Source: an uncultured Sphingomonas sp. (GTDB lineage: Bacteria; Pseudomonadota; Alphaproteobacteria; Sphingomonadales; Sphingomonadaceae). From it: a stretch of 64,000 nucleotides of DNA. A model generated the notes under the pieces. That model was not told where the DNA came from, made no database searches, and was given only the letters and a program-made list of their open reading frames with translations. The translations under genes and the position numbers were made by a program. Below are positions 1 to 7,388 of this stretch, piece by piece; within the stretch, counting starts at the first letter, position 1; each line of letters starts with the position of its first letter. Where the stretch lies: positions 34,364 to 98,363 of the forward strand of contig NZ_CAKZHV010000029.1 of NCBI RefSeq assembly GCF_936927845.1. The letters run 5' to 3'.

Positions 1-1158
1 GATGACCGGCGTCGTCGCGATGCCGCCGAGCGGGCCGAGCGAGGTCACGGTGATCGTGCCGTTGCCGAGTTCATCAGGCTTCAATTTGTTCGCGCGCGCC
101 GCCTCGGCCAGCCGCGTGATCTCGGCGGCGAGTTGCCACACGTTCTTGTCCTGCGCGTCGCGGATGACGGGCACGGTCAGCCCCGCGTCGGTCTGCGCCG
201 CCATGCCGAGATGGACCCGGCCCGACCGCGTCACCACGCCCGCCTCGTCGTCGTAGCGCGCGTTGAGCATCGGAAAGTCCGGCAGCGTGCGGCAGATCGC
301 GACGATCATCAGCGGCAGCATCGTCAGCTTGGGCCGGCTCCCGCGGTTGGCGTTCAGGTCGGCGCGAACCCGCTCCAGCTCGGTCACGTCGATCTCGTCG
401 ACGTAGGTGAAGTGCGGGATGTGGCGCTTCGACGCCGCCATGTTCTCGGCGATACGGCGACGCATGCCGATGACGCGGACCTGCTCGTCGTCGCGCGCGC
501 GGCTGGTGTGCGGGGCATGATAGCCCTGCCCCGAGCCGTAGCGGAGATAGGCGTCGAGGTCGGCGTGGCGCAGGCGGTCGCCCTCCGCCTTCACCTCGGC
601 AAGATCGATGCCGAGATCGCGCGCGCGGGCGCGGACCGCGGGGGAGGCGAGCACGGGACGTGCGGGCGTGGCGGGCTGCTCGATCGCGGGCGCACGCGGC
701 GCGGGCGCTGCGGCCTCGTAGGCCGGGGTCTCGCCGCGCGCGTCGGCGACGCCGGGGTTCTCGGCCTCGACGTTGTTCGTCTCGGTCGCCGGGGCCAGTT
801 GCGGCTGCGGGGTCGACGAGGTGTCGGAGGCAGCGGCTGCGGGCTTAGCCGGCGACAGGTCGCTGCCCGTCTCGTCGGTCGGCTGCGCGACCGCTTCGGT
901 TTCGCCGCTCTCGGCCGCGTCGGTCTCGATCACCACCAGCGCGGCGCCGATCGACACCTGGTCGCCGACCTCGCCCGCCAGTTCGACGACGGTGCCCGAC
1001 ACCGGCGATTCCATCTCAACGGTCGCCTTGTCGGTCATCATGTCGGCGAGCTGCTGGTCCTCCTCGACGCGGTCGCCGACGGCGACGTGCCACGCGACGA
1101 TCTCGGCCTCGGAGATGCCTTCGCCGATGTCCGGCAGCTTGAAGGTGAAACGCGCCAT
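1..1158 (-). CDS. bkdB: Branched-chain 2-oxoacid dehydrogenase E2, dihydrolipoamide acyltransferase (partial, 3' end off window)
   Basis: This is the E2 core of a 2-oxoacid dehydrogenase complex; it moves the acyl group from lipoamide to CoA in the cytoplasm. The start at 1158 opens MARFTFKLPDIGEGISEAE, a typical lipoyl-domain beginning, and the lipoylated lysine is K44 in the DKATVEM motif. A long Ala/Pro-rich linker (about residues 90-170) leads to an E3/E1-binding domain (SPAVRARARDLGIDL) and then the start of the acyltransferase domain (RRRIAENMAASKRHIPHFT). The C-terminal catalytic HxxxD lies beyond the left edge. The gene starts 5 bases after the E1beta stop, so the three subunits form one operon. 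The E1 partners, which have the two-subunit BCKDH form, point to branched-chain rather than pyruvate substrates. Confidence 0.93.
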   Translation of the reverse strand, partial: MARFTFKLPDIGEGISEAEIVAWHVAVGDRVEEDQQLADMMTDKATVEMESPVSGTVVELAGEVGDQVSIGAALVVIETDAAESGETEAVAQPTDETGSDLSPAKPAAAASDTSSTPQPQLAPATETNNVEAENPGVADARGETPAYEAAAPAPRAPAIEQPATPARPVLASPAVRARARDLGIDLAEVKAEGDRLRHADLDAYLRYGSGQGYHAPHTSRARDDEQVRVIGMRRRIAENMAASKRHIPHFTYVDEIDVTELERVRADLNANRGSRPKLTMLPLMIVAICRTLPDFPMLNARYDDEAGVVTRSGRVHLGMAAQTDAGLTVPVIRDAQDKNVWQLAAEITRLAEAARANKLKPDELGNGTITVTSLGPLGGIATTPVI

Positions 1159-1163
1159 CGCCC

Positions 1164-2264
1164 TTAGTCCTTCAGAATCTTCTTGAGTGCCTGTCCGATA
1201 CGGACCGGCCCCGGGAAATACGCCCATTCGAGGCTATGCGGATACGGCGTGTCGAACCCGGTCACGCGCTCCACCGGTGCCTCGAGGTGATAGAAACACC
1301 GCTCCTGCACCAGCGCCGACAGTTCCGCGCCGAAGCCCGCGGTCCGCGTCGCCTCGTGAACGATCAGGCAGCGTCCGGTCTTCTTCACCGACGCCTCGAT
1401 CGTCTCGATGTCGAGCGGGACGAGCGTGCGCAGGTCGATGATCTCCGCGTCCACACCGGTGTCGGCGACGACCTGCGCGCAGACGTGCACCATGGTGCCA
1501 TAGGCGAGCATCGTCACCGCCTCGCCTTCGCGCACGAGGTTCGCCTTGCCCAAGGGTATCTTGTAATAACCCTCCGGCACCGCGCCGGCGGGATGCTTCG
1601 ACCAATTCTCCGCCGGGCGATCCCAGTGGCCGTTGAAGGGGCCGTTGTAGATGCGCTTGGGCTCGAAGAAGATCGTCGGATCATTGTCCTCGATCGCCGC
1701 GATCAGCAGCCCCTTGGCGTCATAGGGGGTCGAGGGGATCACCGTCTTGATCCCCGACATGTGCGTGAACAGCCCTTCGGGCGACTGCGAGTGCGTCTGC
1801 CCGCCGAAGATGCCGCCGCCGAACGGCGAGCGCACCGTGATCGGCGCAGTGAACTCTCCGCTGGAGCGATAACGCAGCCGCGCCGCCTCGCTGACCAATT
1901 GGTCGAGTGCCGGGTAGATGTAATCGGCGAACTGGATTTCGGGCACGGGCCGCAGGCCGTAGGCGCCCATGCCGACCGCGACGCCGATGATCCCGCATTC
2001 GGTGATCGGCGTGTCGAACACGCGCGTCTTGCCATATTTCTTCTGCAATCCCGCGGTCGCGCGGAACACGCCGCCGAAATAGCCGACGTCCTCGCCCATC
2101 ACGACCACGCCCGCGTCGCGCGCCATCATGACGTCCATCGCGGAGTTGATCGCCTGGATCATGTTCATGCGGGTGGTGTCGCCCGCCTGATCGGTTCCGG
2201 TCTGTTCGATCTCGGCCTGATCGGTCCCGGCCTGTTCGTTCATGGCAGCTTCCGTTTCAGCCAT
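1164..2264 (-). CDS. bkdA2: Branched-chain 2-oxoacid dehydrogenase E1 beta subunit
   Basis: This is the beta subunit of the thiamine-diphosphate-dependent E1 decarboxylase, which pairs with the alpha subunit encoded just upstream. The protein is 366 aa. The family region begins at residue 33 (MNMIQAINSAMDVMM) and includes TPITECGIIGVAVGMG and QFADYIYPALDQLVSEAA. I chose the ATG at 2264 because a GAGGAAG ribosome site lies 7-8 bases before it and the E1alpha stop is only 2 bases away. The first 32 residues are an odd acidic extension with repeated GTDQA units. An internal start at 2168 would give the usual family N-terminus but has no visible Shine-Dalgarno. Confidence 0.93.
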   Translation of the reverse strand: MAETEAAMNEQAGTDQAEIEQTGTDQAGDTTRMNMIQAINSAMDVMMARDAGVVVMGEDVGYFGGVFRATAGLQKKYGKTRVFDTPITECGIIGVAVGMGAYGLRPVPEIQFADYIYPALDQLVSEAARLRYRSSGEFTAPITVRSPFGGGIFGGQTHSQSPEGLFTHMSGIKTVIPSTPYDAKGLLIAAIEDNDPTIFFEPKRIYNGPFNGHWDRPAENWSKHPAGAVPEGYYKIPLGKANLVREGEAVTMLAYGTMVHVCAQVVADTGVDAEIIDLRTLVPLDIETIEASVKKTGRCLIVHEATRTAGFGAELSALVQERCFYHLEAPVERVTGFDTPYPHSLEWAYFPGPVRIGQALKKILKD

Positions 2265-2266
2265 CG

Positions 2267-3565
2267 TCACTTCCTCGCCCACGGCCGACCGCTCGCTTCT
2301 TCCTCGTCGATCATCTGCTGGCGCTGCTCCTGCAAGTGCCAGGGCATGTCCTCGAACACGCCGTCGAACAGCGTGTCGAGCGGCTGGTGCAGGCCGTGGC
2401 CGAGGATGCCGTTCTTCTCGGCCTCTTTCTGCGCCGCCTTCACCTCTTCCGCGACCTCGCGGTCCATCGCCGCGTGACGCTCGTCGTCCCACTCGCCGAT
2501 CGCGATCAGATGGTCCTTCAACCGCGTGATCGGATCACCCAGCGGCCACGCCGTCGGCTCGCCCGCCGAGCGGTATTGCGTCGGATCGTCGGAGGTCGAG
2601 TGCCCCTCGGTGCGATAGGTGAAATGCTCGATCAGCGTCGGCCCCGCATTGGTGCGCGCGCGCTCCGCCGCCCAGGCGGTCGCGGCATAGACCGCGAGCG
2701 CGTCATTACCGTCGACGCGAAGCCCCGCGATCCCGTAGCCGACCGCGCGCGCGGCGAACGTCGTCGCCTCGGCACCCGCGAACCCCGAGAAGCTCGAGAT
2801 CGCCCACTGGTTGTTGACCACGTTGAAGATGACCGGCGCGCGGTACACGGTCGCGAACGTCAACGCGGAGTGGAAATCGCCCTCCGCCGTGCTCCCCTCG
2901 CCGCACCAGGTCGCCGCGATCTTGGTGTCTCCTCGCGACGCCGACGCCATCGCCCAGCCGACCGCCTGCGGATATTGCGTCGTCAGATTGCCCGAGATCG
3001 AGAAAAAGCCGAACCGTTTCTCCGAATACATGATCGGCAGCTGCTTGCCCTGCAGCTTGTCGCCCTTGTTCGAATAGATCTGGTTCATCATGTCGACCAT
3101 CGGGCAACCGCGCGCAATGAGCAGCCCCTGCTGGCGATACGACGGAAAGCACATGTCCTCGTCGTCGAGCGCGTGCGCGGCGGACACCGCCACTGCCTCC
3201 TCGCCCAGCGATTTCATGTAAAAGCTGGTCTTGCCCTGGCGCTGCGCGCGAAACATGCGTTCGTCGAACGCGCGCACGGTCGCCATGTGGCGCAGCATCC
3301 GCCGCATCTTGTCGGGCGAGAGTTGCGGGTTCCACGGGCCGACCGCCTGATTGTTCTCATCCAGCACCCGCACCAGCGTATAGGCGAGATCGGTGAACTG
3401 GCTCGCGGCCTCGGCGGTGTCGGGTCGGCGCGCCGCACCCGCGGGTGGCACCTCGACGTCGGCGAAGTCGACCGCGTCGCCGGGACGGAACTTCGGCTCC
3501 GGGACATGGAGCGAGAGGCGGGGCAGATTGGTACGGGCGTCGCTCGCCACGGGACTCTCCATCAT
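2267..3565 (-). CDS. bkdA1: Branched-chain 2-oxoacid dehydrogenase E1 alpha subunit
   Basis: This is the alpha subunit of E1; it binds thiamine diphosphate and decarboxylates branched-chain 2-oxoacids from valine, leucine and isoleucine breakdown. The thiamine motif is visible as GEGSTAEGDFHSA followed by NVVNNQW. The family's long N-terminal arm is present, and the length of 432 aa fits BCKDH E1alpha better than the shorter pyruvate-type E1alpha. Two adjacent ATGs (3565 and 3562) open MMESPVASDAR; an earlier ATG at 3604 lacks a ribosome site. It is the first gene of a three-gene operon read away from the SOS cassette. A TATAAT hexamer sits at about 3609-3614 on this strand, without a convincing -35. 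Confidence 0.92.
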   Translation of the reverse strand: MMESPVASDARTNLPRLSLHVPEPKFRPGDAVDFADVEVPPAGAARRPDTAEAASQFTDLAYTLVRVLDENNQAVGPWNPQLSPDKMRRMLRHMATVRAFDERMFRAQRQGKTSFYMKSLGEEAVAVSAAHALDDEDMCFPSYRQQGLLIARGCPMVDMMNQIYSNKGDKLQGKQLPIMYSEKRFGFFSISGNLTTQYPQAVGWAMASASRGDTKIAATWCGEGSTAEGDFHSALTFATVYRAPVIFNVVNNQWAISSFSGFAGAEATTFAARAVGYGIAGLRVDGNDALAVYAATAWAAERARTNAGPTLIEHFTYRTEGHSTSDDPTQYRSAGEPTAWPLGDPITRLKDHLIAIGEWDDERHAAMDREVAEEVKAAQKEAEKNGILGHGLHQPLDTLFDGVFEDMPWHLQEQRQQMIDEEEASGRPWARK

Positions 3566-3852
3566 GCACTCGTTGGTGAGCGCTTCGGACTGCCTTAGGC
3601 GCATTTGTAATTATATTTCAAGGGCACTCGCCCGATCCGGGTGGCAGCCCCTCGCGCGATCGATCCGGCAAGGTGCAGCAAGATCGTAACGGTCTGCCAT
3701 GCATCGACGGCTGCCTCGCATGCGTTGCCGCAATATCGTCGGCAACAAAGCTGCGGTGGACCGGGGACGGTTGTCATGCCGCGGCGATCGCCCGCAGAAA
3801 AAATATCCACAGCCAAATGCCCGGTGTGGGACGAACACCGTCGCCCGGCGGA
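3566..3852. other. Divergent intergenic region between bkdA1 and imuA
   Basis: About 290 bases lie between the bkd operon and the SOS promoter. On the minus strand there is a TATAAT-like -10 for bkdA1 near 3609-3614. Short frames here (60-86 codons on both strands) overlap one another and have no ribosome sites or family features, so I do not call a gene. No hairpin followed by a T-run was seen. Confidence 0.5.
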
Positions 3853-3888
3853 TTGACACGCGTGAGTTCACGAGAACAAAATAGGAAC
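3853..3888 (+). promoter_or_regulatory. SOS promoter with LexA box for imuA-imuB-dnaE2
   Basis: A perfect TTGACA (-35, 3853-3858) is followed after 18 bases by CAAAAT (-10, 3877-3882). Across the -10 lies GAAC-N7-GAAC (3874-3888), which is the alphaproteobacterial LexA-binding consensus. Bound LexA would cover the -10 and block transcription of the mutasome operon until DNA damage. Confidence 0.88.
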
Positions 3889-3937
3889 AAGTAACGCAAC
3901 GAGTCGTATCACCACCGTGTCACAGCCGGAACCATCC

Positions 3938-4690
3938 ATGGATACGCAATCGAGCGTGCTGGCGCAGCTGCGCGAAACGCTGCGCGCGATCGAAGGCGAC
4001 GGGCACCGCCGGCGGCCGGTGCTGCCGTTCGGTGTCGGCGGGATCGACTCGCGGCTCGCCAACAGCGGGCTGAGGCTCGACGCGCTGCACGAGATCACCG
4101 CGGCGACGCCGTCGCTGGGCGACGACGCCAGCGCGACGTTGTTCATGGCCGGGATCGCGGCACGTGCCTGGGGACCGGTGCTGTGGGTGGTGCGCCGCCG
4201 CGACCTGTTCGCGCCCGCGCTCTACCAGGTCGGGCTCGCGCCCGAACGCGTGCTCTATGCCGAGGCCGCCGACGATGCCGAGGTGCTGGCGCTGATGGAG
4301 GAAGGATTGCGCCACCGCGCACTCGGCGCGGTGATCGGCGAGGCACGCCGCGTCGGCATGCCCGCGACGCGCCGCTTGCAACTCGCCGCCGAGGGTGGGC
4401 GCACGATCGCGCTGCTGATGAAACGCCACGCGCGCGAGGGCACGGACACGCTCGGCGCGCCGTCCGCCGCGGTGACGCGCTGGCGCGTCGGCTCCGCACC
4501 CTCGGCACCCCTCGCCACCCCCGGCATCGGGCGCGCGCGCTGGCACGTCTCGCTCGTCCGCCAGCGCGGCGGCGAACCTTTTCAACTCACAGTGGAGGCC
4601 AGCGATGAAACGGGTCGCATCGCTCTACCTGCCAACTTGGTCGATCGACCGCGTGCGGCGGGCGGAGCGGCAGCATACGCCGCCGCCTGA
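3938..4690 (+). CDS. imuA: ImuA, RecA-like accessory protein of translesion synthesis
   Basis: ImuA works with ImuB and the DnaE2 polymerase in SOS-induced mutagenic bypass. The 250-aa protein has the family features LPFGVGGIDSRLANSGL near the N-terminus, ALHEITAATP, and a C-terminal RWHVSLVRQRGGEPFQLTVEA stretch. I chose the ATG at 3938; a GTG at 3917 in the same frame would add seven residues. It lies directly downstream of a LexA box. Its last 86 bases overlap the beginning of imuB in another frame, which suggests coupled translation. Confidence 0.87.
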   Translation: MDTQSSVLAQLRETLRAIEGDGHRRRPVLPFGVGGIDSRLANSGLRLDALHEITAATPSLGDDASATLFMAGIAARAWGPVLWVVRRRDLFAPALYQVGLAPERVLYAEAADDAEVLALMEEGLRHRALGAVIGEARRVGMPATRRLQLAAEGGRTIALLMKRHAREGTDTLGAPSAAVTRWRVGSAPSAPLATPGIGRARWHVSLVRQRGGEPFQLTVEASDETGRIALPANLVDRPRAAGGAAAYAAA

Positions 4691-7265
4691 ACGCGGCACG
4701 GTCGCAGGCGCGGAGCTCGCCGCACTGAAGCGCGCGAGCGATGCCGAACAGGGCGGCAAGCAGTGCGACGCGCCGCGCAACAGCGGCTGGCGCCCCGGCG
4801 CGCGTTGGGCCCGTAGCGAGGCATCGGCCGCGGACGCGCGCCCGTTCGACAGACCGCTCGCCGGCAAGGACGAACGCGCGGGCGGGGCAAGCGCGTGCTG
4901 GGCGGGCGAGACGCGCGCCGACGTCGAACGGCGGATCGCGCGCATGGAGGCGCACCAGCGCCCGCCGATGCGCGAGATGGGTCGCCGCAGCGAAGCGGCG
5001 GAGCACGCCTTCAAACGGTTGCCCGGTGACGACGGCAACAAGGCAAGCGGCTGGCCCGAACCCGGCACCGCAGCCGGCATGGTCGCGGTCCGCTTCGGCG
5101 GCGAAGGCATGCGCCCGACCTCCGTTCAACGCCGGCGCGACCCGGTTGTCGCGTCCGAGCCGGCATCGCCGCGCGACAATGCGTCGTCACCGGCGCTGCC
5201 GAGCAGCCCGGCTGCATCCGGTGCACTACCCCGGCACGTCCGTCGATCACGAGAGCATGGCTTATCAGTCGCGGACACAGCGCCAGTCACGATGATGCAG
5301 CCGCACGCGCGGCCGCTCCGGCTCGTGGGCACGGATGCCGATGGTCGCCCGGCTCCGGCGACGCAGGATTGCCCGGCGACGACCGGACCAGTCGCCGCCG
5401 CGGGCACGTCGCACGAGCACGTGCAGACCGCCTTGCCCGCGCTTCGCCCGGCCGTCGCCGCGATCCGCTATCCCGGCGACGGACCGCATCCCGACAAGCT
5501 GAGCGGGAAGAAGTCGGGCGGCGGCAAGGGCGTGGGCGAGCGCCGCGTGACCGCTGGTCGCATCGGATCGAACGACGCGGGCGCGAGCGTGCTGCCGGTT
5601 TCGCCCTTTTTCGACACCGGGCGCAGCACCGCGGGCACGCTCGCGCGCGTCTGCCCCGCGGATGGCACGTTCGACCCCGCCGGTCCGACACGCGCGTGGT
5701 CGGGCAACGGCGCGCAATCCGCCCCACACCACGCGCCGCTCGTCACCGTGCACAAGATCGGCAGCCGGATCGAGGTCGCCGCCGCCTGCCCCGCCGCGCG
5801 GCTGCTGGGGATCGATCCCGGCATGGCGCTGACGCAGGTGCGCGCCGCCACCCCCGAGGTGCGCGTCCGCGACGCCGATCCGGCGGGCGACCGTGCCGCG
5901 CTCGACGCCCTCGCGGTGGCGCTGGCGCGGCGCTGGTCGCCGTGCGTGTCGGTGTCGGATGCGCCACCCGCGGCGACCGGCGGCGAGGCTGGCGGCGGTG
6001 AGGCCGGGCTGTTCATCGACCTGACCGGGGTCGCGCACCTCCAGGGCGGCGAGGAGGCGATGGCGCGCCGGATCGTGCAACTGCTCGCACGGCTGGGGAT
6101 CGCCGCGCGCGTCGGCATCGCCGATACTCCGGCGGCGGCCTGGGCGCTGGCGCGGTTCAACCCCGGCCCGGTCACCGCGCTGCCGCCCGCGCACGGGATC
6201 GCGCCCTTCGCCGATTATCCGGTAACCGCACTCCGGCTAGAGGCGAGTGCGGTGGAGTTGATGCGCCGTCTGGGGATCGACCAGGTCGGCGCGCTCGCCG
6301 CGATGCCGCGCGCGCCGATGGCGCGCCGCTTCGGACACGGCGTCGCAACCCGGCTCGACCAGTTGATCGGCGCGGTCGCGGAGCCGGTCGCGCCCGTCAT
6401 CCCGCGCGATCCGGTGATGGTCGAACAGCGCTTCGCCGAGCCGATCCTGACCGCGGAGCCGATCGCCTATTGGATCGCGCAACTGAGCGACCGGCTGGTG
6501 CAGCGCCTGGCGCAACAGGGGCGCGGTGCGCGCGCGTTGGTGCTCGCGCTGACGCGCGTCGACGGCGCGGTGCAGGCGGTACGCGTCGGCTTCGCGCGCG
6601 CGACGCGCGACGCGCCGCACATGCTGCGGCTGCTCGCGCGGCGGATCGAGCTGATCGATCCGGGTTTCGGGATCGAGATCATGGCGCTCCACGTGACGCG
6701 CGACGAACCGCTCGGTGCCGAGGCACTCGCGGGCGATCTGGAGGAAGCGGTGCCCGATCTCGCCGCGCTGGTCGACGCGATCGTCAACCGGATCGGCGAG
6801 GCGCGGCTGTGGCGCACGTGCGCGGTCGAGAGCGACGTGCCCGAACGCTCGGTCGCGGGCGCCGCGCCGCTCGACCGCGCCACGAACCCGCACGCGCGGC
6901 TGGTCCGCGACGATGTGCGCCACCTCGACACGCGCGGGGCGGCGCACCCGTGGCATCCGCGCTGGCCGCGCCCGGCGCGGCTGCTGCGCCGGCCCGAGCC
7001 GATCGACCACGTCATGGCCGAACTGCCCGATTCCTATCCCAAGCGGTTCCGCTGGCGCGGGCAGATGCACCAGGTGGTGCGCGGCGACGGGCCCGAGCGG
7101 ATCGCGGGCGAATGGTGGCGCCGCGTCGCCGAGCGCCAGGCGGTGCGCGATTATTTCCAGGTCGAGGACGAGGCAGGCCAGCGTTTCTGGCTGTTCCGCC
7201 GCGGCGACGGGCAGCGCCCCGAAACCGGCGACATGACGTGGCATCTGCATGGCACGTTCGGGTGA
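4605..7265 (+). CDS. imuB: ImuB, inactive Y-family polymerase-like protein with a long N-terminal insert
   Basis: ImuB resembles Y-family polymerases but lacks their catalytic acids; it acts as the hub that joins ImuA and DnaE2 to the replisome clamp. The family start MKRVASLYLPTWSIDR is present, and the palm resumes only near residue 378 (LVTVHKIGSRIEVAAACPAA). The position where active enzymes have the catalytic Asp-Glu pair reads LFIDLTGVAHL (about 467). The finger/thumb and C-terminal regions follow normally, ending in FRWRGQMHQVVRGDGPERI and WLFRRGD. The length of 886 aa far exceeds the roughly 500-550 I expect; the excess lies in residues 25-378, which are rich in Gly, Ser, Pro, Arg and Ala. 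The ATG at 4605 overlaps the imuA end by 86 bases. Confidence 0.86.
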   Translation: MKRVASLYLPTWSIDRVRRAERQHTPPPERGTVAGAELAALKRASDAEQGGKQCDAPRNSGWRPGARWARSEASAADARPFDRPLAGKDERAGGASACWAGETRADVERRIARMEAHQRPPMREMGRRSEAAEHAFKRLPGDDGNKASGWPEPGTAAGMVAVRFGGEGMRPTSVQRRRDPVVASEPASPRDNASSPALPSSPAASGALPRHVRRSREHGLSVADTAPVTMMQPHARPLRLVGTDADGRPAPATQDCPATTGPVAAAGTSHEHVQTALPALRPAVAAIRYPGDGPHPDKLSGKKSGGGKGVGERRVTAGRIGSNDAGASVLPVSPFFDTGRSTAGTLARVCPADGTFDPAGPTRAWSGNGAQSAPHHAPLVTVHKIGSRIEVAAACPAARLLGIDPGMALTQVRAATPEVRVRDADPAGDRAALDALAVALARRWSPCVSVSDAPPAATGGEAGGGEAGLFIDLTGVAHLQGGEEAMARRIVQLLARLGIAARVGIADTPAAAWALARFNPGPVTALPPAHGIAPFADYPVTALRLEASAVELMRRLGIDQVGALAAMPRAPMARRFGHGVATRLDQLIGAVAEPVAPVIPRDPVMVEQRFAEPILTAEPIAYWIAQLSDRLVQRLAQQGRGARALVLALTRVDGAVQAVRVGFARATRDAPHMLRLLARRIELIDPGFGIEIMALHVTRDEPLGAEALAGDLEEAVPDLAALVDAIVNRIGEARLWRTCAVESDVPERSVAGAAPLDRATNPHARLVRDDVRHLDTRGAAHPWHPRWPRPARLLRRPEPIDHVMAELPDSYPKRFRWRGQMHQVVRGDGPERIAGEWWRRVAERQAVRDYFQVEDEAGQRFWLFRRGDGQRPETGDMTWHLHGTFG

Positions 7266-7271
7266 GATCGC

Positions 7272-7312
7272 GCGCCACCGCGGCGCGTGCGGTCCGCGCG
7301 CCGCGGTGGCGC
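7272..7312. repeat. Perfect 16-bp GC-rich inverted repeat between imuB and dnaE2
   Basis: The arms are 7272-7287 and 7297-7312, perfectly complementary, with a 9-base loop. The stem is almost all G and C, so it should be very stable in RNA. No T-run follows, so it is not a standard intrinsic terminator. It starts 6 bases after the imuB stop and lies about 76 bases before the dnaE2 start. Confidence 0.8.
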
Positions 7313-7388
7313 CATCTACGCGCGGGGCGGAGCGCGATGTAGCCGCCACGCGCCGTGTGCGCGGCCACCTCCCCCCTCGCGGTCGATC

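Noticed and set aside
133..1167. A 344-codon plus-strand frame opposite the E2 gene
   Set aside because: The minus strand encodes an unmistakable lipoyl domain and E2 core.
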